Assembly (NCBI RefSeq): GCF_030409055.1
Contig: NZ_CP116619.1
Coordinates: 777,628 to 841,627 of the forward strand
Direction: 5' to 3'
From: Trichocoleus desertorum NBK24
Lineage (GTDB): Bacteria > Cyanobacteriota > Cyanobacteriia > FACHB-46
DNA: 64,000 bases
How positions within the stretch are numbered: position 1 is the first letter of the stretch; the number at the start of each line of letters is the position of its first letter. The notes beneath the pieces are model-generated. The model saw nothing but the letters and a program-made list of their open reading frames with translations. It had not been told where the DNA came from and searched no databases. This document shows, piece by piece, positions 54,325-64,000 of the stretch. Position numbers and translations under genes: made by a program.

Positions 54325-55620
54325 ATGAATATTGCCGTTGTGGGCCTCAGCCACAAGACAGCCCCCGTTGAAGTGCGCGAAAAGCTTAGTATTCCAGAAC
54401 ATCAACACGAAGCGGCGATCGCTCATTTGCAGAGCTACAGCCACATTGAGGAAGCTGCCATCCTCAGTACCTGTAACCGCCTAGAAATTTACATTGTCAC
54501 CACCGAGTCCGAGCACGGGGTGCGGGAAGTGACACAATTTTTATCGGAGCATAGCAAGCTACCTGTTCCGGCGCTGCGACCCCACTTGTTCGTGCTATTA
54601 CACCAAGACGCAGTGATGCACTTGATGCGCGTGGCGGCGGGGCTAGATAGCTTGGTGTTGGGTGAAGGACAAATTCTGGCTCAGGTGAAGCACACTCACA
54701 AACTGGGTCAGCAATACAAAGGCGTGGGCCGCATTCTCAATCAACTGTTTAAGCAAGCGATCTCTGCGGGTAAGCGCGTTCGCACAGAGACTAGCATTGG
54801 TACTGGAGCGGTTTCAATTAGTTCGGCTGCGGTGGAGCTAGCTCAAATTAAAGTACCAAATTTAGCCGCTTGTCGAGTTGCCATTATTGGCGCAGGCAAG
54901 ATGGCGCGACTGCTGGTGCAGCACTTGATTTCCAAAGGGGCGGTGCAAATTTGTATTCTCAACCGTTCTTTGGAGCGGGCGGAGGAACTAGCCAGCCAGT
55001 TTACGGAAGCGCAACTCAAGCTTTGCTCGCTGTCTGAGATGTCGGAAGTGCTGACCTGTTCGGATTTGGTGTTTACCAGTACCGCTTCGACGCAGCCAAT
55101 TTTGGATCGCGCCAAGCTAGAAAACTGTTTGGAACCTGCTCAACCACTGATGCTGATTGACATTTCGGTGCCCCGGAACGTCGATGCCGATGTTAACGAC
55201 TTGGAATCTGTCCAAGTGTTTAATGTCGATGACCTGAAAGCAGTAGTGGCGCAAAACCAGGAAAGCCGTCGGCAGATGGCAATGGAAGCGGAAGCGTTGC
55301 TCGAAGATGAGTTAGATGCGTTTGATGTTTGGTGGCGATCGCTGGAAACTGTCACCACGATTAGCTGCCTACGGGAGAAAATTGAAACCATTCGTGAACA
55401 AGAGCTGGAAAAAGCGTTATCTCGTTTAGGCAGCGAGTTTGCGGAGAAGCATCAGGAAATCATTGAGGCGCTGACTAGAGGGATTGTGAATAAGATCCTG
55501 CATGACCCGATGGTGCAACTGCGGGCGCAGCAGGATATCGAAGCGCGGCGTCGAGCCATGCAGTCGCTGGAGATGTTGTTTAACCTCAATCCAGAAGCGC
55601 GATCGGGTGAAGTGATGTAG
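54325..55620 (+). CDS. hemA: Glutamyl-tRNA reductase
   Basis: Glutamyl-tRNA reductase makes glutamate-1-semialdehyde, the first committed step of tetrapyrrole (chlorophyll, haem, bilin) synthesis. The 431-residue protein has the catalytic Cys50 (STCNRLEIY), [17 protein letters not shown] at the start, [16 protein letters not shown], the NADPH-binding Rossmann motif [13 protein letters not shown] near residue 190, and a C-terminal dimerisation helix. GGGAGGG precedes the ATG. The next gene on the same strand is a UPF0182 membrane protein 184 bp away; they are probably not coupled. It supplies the pigment pathway that serves photosystem genes such as psbA. Confidence 0.97.
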   Translation: MNIAVVGLSHKTAPVEVREKLSIPEHQHEAAIAHLQSYSHIEEAAILSTCNRLEIYIVTTESEHGVREVTQFLSEHSKLPVPALRPHLFVLLHQDAVMHLMRVAAGLDSLVLGEGQILAQVKHTHKLGQQYKGVGRILNQLFKQAISAGKRVRTETSIGTGAVSISSAAVELAQIKVPNLAACRVAIIGAGKMARLLVQHLISKGAVQICILNRSLERAEELASQFTEAQLKLCSLSEMSEVLTCSDLVFTSTASTQPILDRAKLENCLEPAQPLMLIDISVPRNVDADVNDLESVQVFNVDDLKAVVAQNQESRRQMAMEAEALLEDELDAFDVWWRSLETVTTISCLREKIETIREQELEKALSRLGSEFAEKHQEIIEALTRGIVNKILHDPMVQLRAQQDIEARRRAMQSLEMLFNLNPEARSGEVM

Positions 55621-55804
55621 TGAGTGTGATGGTTGGTTAAACGTAGCTAGGATAGTGGCTAGGATGCCAACGAGAGGATGAGCCTCGCTAGGACAGATCA
55701 CTCATAATCTGGCATGTTGTAGGGGTGGGTTTGTGGTTGTCGGCGCTGAGATAGGAGCGGTCAACTACGAATCTGCCCCTATATGGTTAATGGGGTAAGG
55801 GCTG

Positions 55805-58800
55805 ATGAGTAAGCGTTGGTCTCAAATTATTTTTCGGGTTGTGGCCCTCCTGATTGGGTTGTGGTTGGCATTCGATTTGCTGGCTCGTTTGGGAGGAGAA
55901 ATTCTTTGGTTTCAGGAACTAGGATATTTGCCTACGTTTCTACTGCGAGCTTTTACCAAGGGGGGGCTTTGGGCGATCGCCTGTTTAGTGACGATCACGT
56001 TTTGGTTTGGCAATTTTGCGATCGCCCAGCGCTTACAACATCAGAAGCCCCAAGAACAAGATCTCAGTCCTAAGGATATTTTGTGGGGAAATTGGGCCGC
56101 TCGTCCACGCGGTTTAGGGTTGACGCGGCTGTTGCCATTGGCAGTGGGGTTAAATTTCCTAGTAGGAGTGATGCTGCTCTATTACGTTCAAGCGGCGTCG
56201 CGCTACTGGCACTCTCCGAGTTGGCAAGACATCTTAAACTTTTCGGCATCATCACTGTCACCGCCTCAGCAACTACGGCTGCAAGCAGTCTGGCCCCTGC
56301 TAGTCCAGTTGCCGAGCAATCTCTCCCAAGGAGTTGTTCTGCTCGGACTAGTCTTGGCACTGACGATCGCACCTCGGTTCTGGTTGCGGGCGATCGCAGT
56401 ACTTTTGACCGTGGCTTTTAGCCTCACGATCAGTGGGCATTGGGCAGAAGTGTTGCAATATTTTCAGCCCACTCCGTTTAACAGCGCTGACCCTCTGTTT
56501 GACCGAGACATCAGCTTCTATATCTTTGCCCTACCCGTACAACAACTGCTGGCTTTTTGGCTAACAGGCTTGACCCTGTATGCCTTGGTGTCAGTGGCAT
56601 TGATATATCTACTCTCGGGAGAAAGCTTGAGTGAGGGAAATTTCTCAGGCTTTTCGGCTCTGCAAGTACGGCACCTGCAAGGTCTGAGTAGCGCCTTGAT
56701 GCTGGCGATCGCGTTTAATTATTGGTTGAGCCGTTACGAACTGCTGTACTTCGAGCGGGGTGTGGTGCATGGCGCTAGCTACACAGATGTCGTGGTGCAA
56801 TTGCCCATCAACACAGGCTTGAGCGTTTTGGCAGTGGCGATCGCTATTTTTTTTCTATGGCGCACTCTCTCAGGATCGAAACGAGCCAGTCAAGCGGCCC
56901 CTTGGCTCTATAGCTTGGGTTTTTACATCGGGGTAGCGGCGATCGCTGGCCTCGTCTTACCTGCCGCAGTGCAACGCTTTGGAGTGCAACCCAACGAGCT
57001 AGCACGAGAACGTCCCTATATTCAGCGCAGCATTGCCCTAACCCGCCAAGCCTTTGACCTGGAAGCCATCAATGCAGAAACGTTCGCACCGACGGGCGAG
57101 CTAACCCGTGCTGACCTGCTAGCCAACGACCTGACCATTCGTAATATTCGATTGTGGGATACCAGACCCCTACTTCAAACCAATCGGCAGCTCCAACAAA
57201 TTCGGTTGTATTACAGGTTTCCGGATGCTGATGTCGATCGCTACACGCTTTTGAGCGATGAGGGAGGAAGGAGAGATGAGGGAGAAAGGAGGAGGGAGGA
57301 AGGTGCCACGGTTCCTGCTGCCCCCGCTACAGAGAAGCAGCAAGTTCTAATTGCGGCGAGGGAATTGGACTATAGTGCGGTGCCCCAGCAAGCAAAGACT
57401 TGGGTCAACGAACATTTGGTTTACACGCATGGTTATGGGTTTACGCTCAGTCCTGTGAACCGAGTAGGCCCAGGAGGACTGCCCGACTATTTTGTCAAAG
57501 ATATTGGGGTTGATCCTACGGATAATGATGCCAGTTCGCTGACTACCTCTAGTGCTGGAATTCGGGACAGTATCCCCATTGGACAGCCTCGCATCTACTA
57601 CGGGGAGATTGCCAATACCTATGTCATGACGAGCACGAAGGTCAGAGAGCTAGACTATCCCAGTGGTAATGAGAACGTTTACAACACCTATGATGGGCGC
57701 GGCGGCGTCCAGATTGGTACGATTTGGCGGCGGTGGTTGTTTGCCAAATACCTAAACGATTGGCAGATGGTGTTGACCCGCAATTTTACGCCCCAAACCA
57801 AGTTGCTATTCCGTCGCAACATCAATCAGCGAATTCGCGCGATCGCTCCGTTTCTGCGCTATGACAGTGAGCCTTATTTAGTCACGGCAGATGTCACGGC
57901 AGATGTCACGGCAGATGTCACGGCAGATGTCACGGCAGCCACACCCGTTTCCGAAACCTCTAACGACCAAAATTATTTGTACTGGGTGGTAGATGCCTAT
58001 ACGGCCAGCGATCGCTACCCCTACTCAGATCCTGGCGACCATCCCTTCAATTACATCCGCAACTCGGTCAAGGTGGTGGTTGATGCCTACAATGGCTCTG
58101 TAGATTTTTACATTGCCAACCCCAACGATCCCATTATCAAAACTTGGGCCGCTATTTTTCCGGGCCTATTTAAGCCGCTTAGCGCTATGCCAACTGCACT
58201 CCGCAGTCATATTCGCTATCCGGTAGACTTTTTTAGCATTCAGTCGGAACGGTTACTTACCTACCACATGACCGATCCGCAGGTGTTTTACAACCGGGAA
58301 GACCAATGGCAAGTGCCCACTGAAATTTACGGCAGTGAGCCGCAGTTAGTTGAGCCGTATTATTTGATCACAAGCTTGCCAGATAACGAGGCAGAAGAAT
58401 TTATTTTATTGCTGCCCTTTACACCTCGACAACGCAATAATTTGATTGCTTGGTTGGCAGCGCGATCAGATGGTGAAAACTACGGCAAGCTGTTGCTCTA
58501 CGAGTTCCCCAAACAACAATTGGTCTATGGGCCAGAACAAATCGAAGCGCGAATTAACCAAGACCCGATTATTTCTCAGCAAATTTCCTTATGGAATCGG
58601 CAAGGTTCGCGGGTGATCCAGGGCAATCTTTTAGTGATTCCAGTCGAGCAATCATTACTGTATGTGGAGCCTCTGTATTTAGAAGCAGAGCAAAATAGTC
58701 TCCCTACTTTAGTGCGAGTGATTGTCGCTTACGAAAACCGAATTGTAATGGCAGAAACCCTAGATCAGGCTTTGCAAGCAGTCTTTCAGGCAGAAGCACC

Positions 58801-58873
58801 CGCTGCCCCGGTCGTGCGTCCGTTTGAAGATCCAGCCGCCCCCACCGAACCTTCCCTTGCCCCAACGTCCTGA
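55805..58873 (+). CDS. UPF0182 family membrane protein with two repeat insertions
   Basis: A 1022-residue UPF0182 (COG1615) protein of unknown function. The N-terminal third carries about seven membrane helices (for example [20 protein letters not shown], then [18 protein letters not shown]-like blocks); the remainder is a large, probably extracytosolic domain with [18 protein letters not shown] and [20 protein letters not shown]. Two insertions disturb the otherwise conserved domain: [17 protein letters not shown] (residues about 484-500), from a purine-rich repeat, and a fourfold TADV repeat (about residue 695). The frame stays open through both, so the gene is presumably functional. The stop codon is 34 bp before the next gene. 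Confidence 0.93.
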   Translation: MSKRWSQIIFRVVALLIGLWLAFDLLARLGGEILWFQELGYLPTFLLRAFTKGGLWAIACLVTITFWFGNFAIAQRLQHQKPQEQDLSPKDILWGNWAARPRGLGLTRLLPLAVGLNFLVGVMLLYYVQAASRYWHSPSWQDILNFSASSLSPPQQLRLQAVWPLLVQLPSNLSQGVVLLGLVLALTIAPRFWLRAIAVLLTVAFSLTISGHWAEVLQYFQPTPFNSADPLFDRDISFYIFALPVQQLLAFWLTGLTLYALVSVALIYLLSGESLSEGNFSGFSALQVRHLQGLSSALMLAIAFNYWLSRYELLYFERGVVHGASYTDVVVQLPINTGLSVLAVAIAIFFLWRTLSGSKRASQAAPWLYSLGFYIGVAAIAGLVLPAAVQRFGVQPNELARERPYIQRSIALTRQAFDLEAINAETFAPTGELTRADLLANDLTIRNIRLWDTRPLLQTNRQLQQIRLYYRFPDADVDRYTLLSDEGGRRDEGERRREEGATVPAAPATEKQQVLIAARELDYSAVPQQAKTWVNEHLVYTHGYGFTLSPVNRVGPGGLPDYFVKDIGVDPTDNDASSLTTSSAGIRDSIPIGQPRIYYGEIANTYVMTSTKVRELDYPSGNENVYNTYDGRGGVQIGTIWRRWLFAKYLNDWQMVLTRNFTPQTKLLFRRNINQRIRAIAPFLRYDSEPYLVTADVTADVTADVTADVTAATPVSETSNDQNYLYWVVDAYTASDRYPYSDPGDHPFNYIRNSVKVVVDAYNGSVDFYIANPNDPIIKTWAAIFPGLFKPLSAMPTALRSHIRYPVDFFSIQSERLLTYHMTDPQVFYNREDQWQVPTEIYGSEPQLVEPYYLITSLPDNEAEEFILLLPFTPRQRNNLIAWLAARSDGENYGKLLLYEFPKQQLVYGPEQIEARINQDPIISQQISLWNRQGSRVIQGNLLVIPVEQSLLYVEPLYLEAEQNSLPTLVRVIVAYENRIVMAETLDQALQAVFQAEAPAAPVVRPFEDPAAPTEPSLAPTS
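57256..57303. repeat. Purine-rich repeat inserted in the UPF0182 gene
   Basis: GATGAGGGAGGAAGGAGA is followed by GATGAGGGAGAAAGGAGG and AGGGAGGAAGG, all purines plus T. It is in frame and encodes a charged [15 protein letters not shown] string. The same words occur at the 5' end of tadA (51728-51790). Confidence 0.7.
57886..57939. repeat. 12-bp tandem repeat in the UPF0182 gene
   Basis: The unit GCAGATGTCACG occurs four times in a row, with partial units at both ends. Being a multiple of three, it stays in frame and encodes repeated Thr-Ala-Asp-Val. Perfect identity of the units points to recent slippage. Confidence 0.85.
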
Positions 58874-58907
58874 ACCGTATTCCTGAACCGTATTAGGATT
58901 TAGCCGC

Positions 58908-61900
58908 ATGGCAACTATCCGCGAAGCGCTTGTAAGTGCCGTTCAGCATCATGAAGCTGGACAGTTACAACAAGCCGAGCAGCTTTACCGTTTAATTTTG
59001 CGACAGCAGGCTGATTATTTTCCCGCCTTGCATGGTCTGGGGTTAATTGCCTACCAGTCTGGTCACATTGCAGAATCGATCGCCCATTACCGCCAAGCGA
59101 TCGCCCTCAAGCCTAACGTTGCTGACATCTATAACAATTTAGGACTAGCTCTAGTAGCAAATGGAGAATACGCCGCCGCTGTCGCCACGTACCAAAAAGC
59201 GATCGCCCTCAGGTCTGTTTATCCAGAGGCATACAACAACTTAGGCCATGCCCTACGGCACCAAGGCAAAGTGACTGAAGCGATCGCAGCTTATGACCGA
59301 GCGATCGCGCTGAAGCCAGAATTTGTCTCGCCGCACTGGAATCGGTCGCTAGCTTTGCTGTTGGGTGGAGAGTTGGGCCAAGGCTTTGCGGAATATGAGT
59401 GGCGTTGGCGACGCGAAGGCAAACAATTACGTCCCTTTCCGCAACCCCTCTGGAATGGCTCGGACTTAGCGGGACAGAGGATTCTGCTGTATGCCGAGCA
59501 AGGGTTTGGCGACACGATACAGTTCATTCGCTATGCGACCTGGGTGGCAGAGAGAAGGGGCGAAGTTGTGGTGGAGTGTCAAGCGCCTCTGGTTCGCTTA
59601 GTTCAAACTGTAACAGGGGTGCAAGCAGTGGTCGCTCAAGGAGCCGCATTGCCTGCATTCGATGTGCAGATACCGCTGATGAGCCTCCCTCACCTCCACG
59701 GCACTACTCTAGAAACGGTGCCCACCCAAGTGCCTTACCTCCAGGTACCTCCCTCCCCGGCTGTGATCACAGCTCCTCCAGGGACAAAGTTAAAAGTGGG
59801 ATTTGTCTGGTCAGGCAATCCAGAAAATCGCAACAACCACAATCGCTCTTGTACCGCAGGTGACTTCCGGTTTTTGCTAGATATTCCCGGCGTGACACTC
59901 TACAGCTTGCAAAAAGCCGCCCAACCCGAAGAACTAGCTCAAGTAGGTGAAGTGGGCGATCGCCTTCAGGATTTAAACCCACAGTTACAAGATTTTGGCG
60001 ATACGGCAGCGGCGATCGCACAACTCGATTTAGTCATCACAGTAGACACGGCAGTTGCCCATCTAGCTGGGGCTTTAGGCAAACCTGTATGGGTGTTGCT
60101 TTCATTTGCTCCCGATTGGCGCTGGATGCTAGAGCGAGAAGACACTCCTTGGTACCCCACCATGAGGTTGTTTCGGCAATCTCAGGTTGGCAACTGGGCA
60201 GAAGTATTTGCACGAGTAGGGGCAGAACTACGGGAGTCATTTAATGAGGAAAAAGTTGGAAAGCAGCTTAACACCTTGCACTGCCCCCTCAATCCCCCAA
60301 CACTGGGGGAAGCGAAGAATTTAGTCCCCCCCAGTATTGGGGGGTTAGGGGGGGCAAGGGAGACAGATTGGGCAGCACTCCTAAAAACGGCCATCCAACA
60401 TCATCAGGCGGGTCGTTTGGCCGAAGCAGAGGCACTGTATCAGCAAATCCTAGAAGAACAACCCGATCAAGCTGAAGTTTGGCAGTTGCGAGGGGCACTC
60501 GCTGCCTCGGCAAAACGCAACACTGATGCGATCGCCTACTATCAACAGGCATTGGCGCTCAACCCCAATTTTCCAGAAGCTCATAGCAACTTGGGCGTGG
60601 CCCTCAGCCAAGTCGGGCAGATTGAAGCGGCGATCGCCCACTATCAACAAGCGATCGCGCTCAACCCTGGCGCTGCTGAGTTGCACCACAACTTGGGGGT
60701 CGCATTGAACCAGCAAGGTCAGGTGGAGGAAGCGATCGCACATTATCAACAGGCGATCGCGCTGAATCCCCATTTCGCCATGACTCACAACAACCTAGGG
60801 AGCATTTGGGAAGAACAAGGTCGCTATGCCGAAGCGCTAGATTGCTACAAACAAGCGCTAACCGTTAATCCTGAGCATGTGGATGCCCACTTCAGCAAAG
60901 CAATCACCCTGCTACGCATTGGAGATTTGAAGCGAGGCTTTGAGGAATATGAGTGGCGCTGGCAACGGTCAGACATGAAGCCGCAAGCCTTCAAACCCCC
61001 GATTTGGGAGGGTTCCGACTTACAGGGAAAAACCATTCTGATTCATACAGAACAGGGTTTTGGGGATACTATTCAGTTCATTCGCTATGTGGCTTTAGTC
61101 GCTCAAAAAGGCGGTCGCATCATTGTGGCTTGCCAGCCAGAGTTGGCAGGGTTGCTTCGGCCCATGCCTCAGATTGAGCAGCTAATCGTCGAGGGTCAGG
61201 CTATCCCTGCGTTTCAAGTTCATGCGCCGCTGTTAAGCTTGCCAAGAATTTTAGGCACAAGACTAGAAAACATTCCTGCCCAGGTGCCTTACTTACAGCC
61301 TCCAGCCTCCAGCCTAACTTTAGTGGCTCCCCCGGACACTCAGTTAAAAGTTGGCCTCGTTTGGTCGGGCAATCCCAGCCATCTCCACAATCACCTACGC
61401 TCTTGTCCTCTTCAGCACTTTTTGCCGCTGCTAGAACTGCCCGGATTGGCATTTTACAGTTTGCAAAAAGGCCCGCAAATTGCTGACTTAACCCAACTAC
61501 CCAACTCAACTTCGATTCAAGATTTGAGTTCGCAGCTACAAGATTTTGGGGATACCGCCACCGCGATCGCCCAACTTGACCTGGTAATTGCGATCGATAC
61601 TTCTGTCGCCCACTTAGCGGGAGCCTTAGGGAAGCCAGTCTGGTTACTACTCGACACTAACCCCGATTGGCGCTGGCTCACCGATCGCGAAGATAGCCTC
61701 TGGTATCCGACAATGCGCTTGTTTCGGCAAACTACCGCAGGAAATTGGACGGAGGTAATCGAGCGGGTCGGGCAAGCACTGCAAAAATTATCAGCCAGTC
61801 GCCTACCGACTCCCCTCAACGACCTAGAAGCGGCGATCGCCACCGCCATGCAACGGCACCAGTCTAACCAGTTAGAGGCAGCCACCGCTATTTACTTTCA

Positions 61901-64000
61901 GGTGTTGCAGCAAGACCCCAACCAACTTGATGCCTTGCATTTACTAGGAGTCCTCGCTCACCAGAAACGCCAATTTGACCAAGCGATCGCCTATTACGAG
62001 CGAGTCTTGGCGATCGCACCCAACTTTGCCGAAGCCCATGCCAATTTCAGCGCCACCCTCCGAGAACAAGGTAAGTTCACTGAGGCGATCGCCCACTGTC
62101 AACAAGCTTTAGCACTTAACCCCAACTTTAGTAACGCCCATATCAGTTTGGGTTTAATTTACCGTCAGCAAGGTCAGGTAGAGCAGGCGATCGCTGCTTA
62201 CAACCGCGCCTTAGAAGTCAATCCTGACGATATTGAAACTCACTGGAATCGCGCTTTGGCTTGGCTCCTGGCAGGCGATTTCCAGCAAGGCTTTGCCGAG
62301 TACGAATGGCGCTGGCGACGACCCCACCGACAGCCTCGTCCTTTTGCCCAACCGCTGTGGGATGGCTCCGACTTACAAGGGCAAACCATTTTGCTGCACG
62401 CCGAACAAGGCTTTGGTGACACAATTCAATTCATCCGGTATGCCGCTTTGGTCGCGGAGCGAGGTGGACGGGTGATTCTAGAATGCCAAGCCCCCCTGGT
62501 ACGGCTTTTGTCTACGGTAGCTGGCATCGATCAACTGGTGGCGCAAGAAACCCCACTTCCCGCCTTTGATGTGCATACACCTTTGCTGAGCTTGCCCCGC
62601 TTGTTCGGCACCACGGTAGACACTGTACCCGATTCAGTCCCCTATCTTTTCCCGCCAGCTCAGTCCACCGTAAAACTCACCGCTCCGGCGGGTCATCTGA
62701 AAGTCGGCTTAGTTTGGTCAGGTAGCCGCACCAATCAAAACAACCATCACCGTTCTTGTGCGCCTCACTATTTTCAGCCGTTGCTGGAACTTCCAAGCAT
62801 CAGCTTCTATAGTTTGCAGAAAGATGCCCCAGCCGCAGAACTCGCCCAGCTCAGCAGTGACGGTGCAACCGTAGAAGATTTGAGTGTGCAGTTTCAGGAT
62901 TTTGCTGATACGGCAGCGGCGATCGCTCAGCTCGACTTAGTGATTACAGTAGATACTTCGGTTGCTCATTTAGCAGGCGCGATGGGCAAACCTGTGTGGG
63001 TGCTGCTCACCTACGCTCCCGATTGGCGCTGGATGCTAGCACGATCAGATAGCCCTTGGTATCCTACGATGCGGCTATTTCGTCAGCAACAATCGGGTGA
63101 CTGGGCCAACGTGATTGCCCGTGTCCACCAAACCTTACAAACATTAGTAGACACCTCATCATTCCAGTTCATTCCTTCTACTCCTGACATGCCGCCCTCA
63201 GATTCATCTTTCATGACTCCATCTATCCCTGCCGCCTCTACCTCTCCGCCAGTTGCAAGTATGAATACGATTAAACCGATTGGGATTGGCTGGCAACTGA
63301 GCTTAATGACTGGCTGGGGCGTTTACGGCATCAACTTCACTCTCCAGTTACAGCAGCATCCCAACTTCACACCCATGTTGCTGACTCCCGCCTCCGTCAC
63401 CTCAGAACTGCTCAATCCACTGCACCAAGTTCTGTTGCGTCCTGCGATCGCCCAACAGCAAAATTTGCAGAATCTACTGGCTAATTACCCAGACAAACAG
63501 GTTTCCTTAGATATCCCGATCTTTCACGCCCTAGGGAAAGATTTTGACTCCAAGCTGTTGTCGCGAGTTTCAGGCCAACGCAATTTTGGGGTGGTGTTTT
63601 TTGAAGATACAGCCTTAAAACCAGCAGCCATTGCGAAAGCTAAAACCTATGACGCGATCGTGGCAGGCTCAACCTGGAACGCCCAAGTCTTGCAGAGCTA
63701 CGGCCTGGAGAACGTCTACACCGCCCCTCAAGGCATTGACCCCACGATTTTTCATCCCGCGCCCAAAGCCAACTTGTTTCGCGATCGCTTTGTAATTTTT
63801 TCCGGCGGCAAACTAGAGTACCGCAAAGGTCAAGATATTGTAATTGCAGCTTTTAGGGCGTTTCGCGATCGCCACCCAGAGGCGTTGCTACTTACCGCTT
63901 GGCACAACTTTTGGCCTCAGTTCATGCTGGGTCTGGATCAAGCAAACCATGTGCAGGGCTTGCCCTCCATTTATACAGATGGCCGCTTGCGAGTGGTGGA
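58908..64000 (+). CDS. Giant TPR-glycosyltransferase protein, three tandem modules plus GT4-like domain (partial)
   Basis: An open frame of 1697 codons from ATG 58908 runs off the right edge. Three modules repeat in order (about residues 1-450, 490-965 and 975-1410). Each has TPR units (AIAxYxxAIALxPxxxxAxxN), the phrase FAEYEWRWRR, an EQGFGDTIQFIRYA helix, a strand VGFVWSGNP followed by an N-H-x-RSC stretch, and finally VDTAVAHLAGALGKPVWVLL with PDWRWML and WYPTMRLFRQ, which is the TPR-containing GT9/GT41-like glycosyltransferase family. After a serine/proline linker a GT4-like domain begins near residue 1455 (GVYGINFTLQLQQ; APQGIDPTIFHP; GGKLEYRKGQDIVIAAF). Glycosylation of protein or a cell-surface polymer is inferred. 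It starts 34 bp after UPF0182. Confidence 0.88.
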   Translation, partial: MATIREALVSAVQHHEAGQLQQAEQLYRLILRQQADYFPALHGLGLIAYQSGHIAESIAHYRQAIALKPNVADIYNNLGLALVANGEYAAAVATYQKAIALRSVYPEAYNNLGHALRHQGKVTEAIAAYDRAIALKPEFVSPHWNRSLALLLGGELGQGFAEYEWRWRREGKQLRPFPQPLWNGSDLAGQRILLYAEQGFGDTIQFIRYATWVAERRGEVVVECQAPLVRLVQTVTGVQAVVAQGAALPAFDVQIPLMSLPHLHGTTLETVPTQVPYLQVPPSPAVITAPPGTKLKVGFVWSGNPENRNNHNRSCTAGDFRFLLDIPGVTLYSLQKAAQPEELAQVGEVGDRLQDLNPQLQDFGDTAAAIAQLDLVITVDTAVAHLAGALGKPVWVLLSFAPDWRWMLEREDTPWYPTMRLFRQSQVGNWAEVFARVGAELRESFNEEKVGKQLNTLHCPLNPPTLGEAKNLVPPSIGGLGGARETDWAALLKTAIQHHQAGRLAEAEALYQQILEEQPDQAEVWQLRGALAASAKRNTDAIAYYQQALALNPNFPEAHSNLGVALSQVGQIEAAIAHYQQAIALNPGAAELHHNLGVALNQQGQVEEAIAHYQQAIALNPHFAMTHNNLGSIWEEQGRYAEALDCYKQALTVNPEHVDAHFSKAITLLRIGDLKRGFEEYEWRWQRSDMKPQAFKPPIWEGSDLQGKTILIHTEQGFGDTIQFIRYVALVAQKGGRIIVACQPELAGLLRPMPQIEQLIVEGQAIPAFQVHAPLLSLPRILGTRLENIPAQVPYLQPPASSLTLVAPPDTQLKVGLVWSGNPSHLHNHLRSCPLQHFLPLLELPGLAFYSLQKGPQIADLTQLPNSTSIQDLSSQLQDFGDTATAIAQLDLVIAIDTSVAHLAGALGKPVWLLLDTNPDWRWLTDREDSLWYPTMRLFRQTTAGNWTEVIERVGQALQKLSASRLPTPLNDLEAAIATAMQRHQSNQLEAATAIYFQVLQQDPNQLDALHLLGVLAHQKRQFDQAIAYYERVLAIAPNFAEAHANFSATLREQGKFTEAIAHCQQALALNPNFSNAHISLGLIYRQQGQVEQAIAAYNRALEVNPDDIETHWNRALAWLLAGDFQQGFAEYEWRWRRPHRQPRPFAQPLWDGSDLQGQTILLHAEQGFGDTIQFIRYAALVAERGGRVILECQAPLVRLLSTVAGIDQLVAQETPLPAFDVHTPLLSLPRLFGTTVDTVPDSVPYLFPPAQSTVKLTAPAGHLKVGLVWSGSRTNQNNHHRSCAPHYFQPLLELPSISFYSLQKDAPAAELAQLSSDGATVEDLSVQFQDFADTAAAIAQLDLVITVDTSVAHLAGAMGKPVWVLLTYAPDWRWMLARSDSPWYPTMRLFRQQQSGDWANVIARVHQTLQTLVDTSSFQFIPSTPDMPPSDSSFMTPSIPAASTSPPVASMNTIKPIGIGWQLSLMTGWGVYGINFTLQLQQHPNFTPMLLTPASVTSELLNPLHQVLLRPAIAQQQNLQNLLANYPDKQVSLDIPIFHALGKDFDSKLLSRVSGQRNFGVVFFEDTALKPAAIAKAKTYDAIVAGSTWNAQVLQSYGLENVYTAPQGIDPTIFHPAPKANLFRDRFVIFSGGKLEYRKGQDIVIAAFRAFRDRHPEALLLTAWHNFWPQFMLGLDQANHVQGLPSIYTDGRLRVV
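60283..60355. repeat. GC-rich hairpin repeat inserted in the glycosyltransferase gene
   Basis: The left arm contains TCCCCCAACACTGGGGG (60293-60309) and the right arm CCCCCCAGTATTGGGGGG (60326-60343); together with flanking C and G runs they make a long imperfect hairpin around AAGCGAAGAATTTAGT. It is in frame, forming a Pro/Gly-rich linker (NPPTLGEAKNLVPPSIGGL) between modules 1 and 2. Confidence 0.75.

Noticed and set aside
57886-57939. 12-bp repeat array as a CRISPR or iteron
   Set aside because: The units abut without spacers and lie in frame within a coding sequence, so this is a simple tandem expansion.
60283-60355. GC-rich palindrome as a transcription terminator
   Set aside because: It lies within an open frame that continues for over 3.6 kb, without a T tract.

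Overview
The window is cyanobacterial chromosome. Evidence: a psbA gene for photosystem II D1, a plant/cyanobacterial-type glutamate synthase, a GlpX-type FBPase/SBPase, glutamyl-tRNA reductase, CofG, DUF1830/DUF1997/DUF4079 proteins, and very many copies of the HIP1 octamer GCGATCGC inside and outside genes. Moderate GC content, HIP1 density, dispersed GC-rich hairpins and purine-rich short repeats suggest a filamentous (Leptolyngbya/Oscillatoria-like) species, but genus cannot be fixed from the sequence.

Layout. 1-1.3 kb: a Uma2 nuclease-like gene and an orphan 221-aa gene (accessory flavour). 1.4-6.1 kb: glutamate synthase on the minus strand. 6.9-10 kb: a phosphodiester-glycosidase-like protein, a cupin, and an A-type Fe-S carrier. 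10.2-15.3 kb: the str operon rpsL-rpsG-fusA-tufA-rpsJ, with two overlapping promoters, a structured rpsL-rpsG spacer and terminators after tufA and rpsJ. 15.6-18.1 kb: a Lon N-domain protein facing cofG, then a LuxR-type regulator divergent from an unknown 369-aa gene; an unusual 10-bp-period repeat array lies between those two. 19.8-22.1 kb: psbA (Glu130 form) and aroC. 22.1-25.6 kb: GNAT, tRNA-Cys, a ComFB-like gene, pheA and DUF1997. 25.5-32.3 kb: a minus-strand RNA-processing group (rnhB, rne with its PNPase-binding arginine tail, a fused radical SAM/DUF2344 protein, a STAS protein). 33-40.3 kb: small conserved cyanobacterial genes, clpS, a CPBP protease, a pentapeptide-repeat protein coupled to a DICT protein with a degenerate HD-GYP domain, a B12-type radical SAM protein, and DUF1830 behind a textbook NtcA-type promoter.

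40.4-41.8 kb is a complete IS66-family element (1436 bp) with 13-bp terminal inverted repeats and an intact 8-bp target duplication, so it inserted recently. 41.9-47.9 kb: small membrane and STAS proteins, an ABC ATPase, an OmpR-type regulator, and a Grx4-BolA pair. 48.2-52.6 kb: a subtilisin with a P domain, plsC-tadA (overlapping ATGA) and grxC; the tadA 5' end lies in a purine-rich repeat. 52.9-58.9 kb: glpX, hemA and a UPF0182 membrane protein carrying two different repeat insertions. From 58.9 kb to the right edge runs one open frame of at least 1697 codons: three tandem TPR + GT9/GT41-like glycosyltransferase modules followed by the start of a GT4-like domain.

Most of the window is ordinary housekeeping. 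The points most worth following are the triplicated glycosyltransferase, the decamer array at 18.2 kb, the NtcA-like promoter of the DUF1830 gene, the rpsL-rpsG structured spacer, and the repeat families that have entered coding sequence. No CRISPR array, prophage or obvious new defence system was found.
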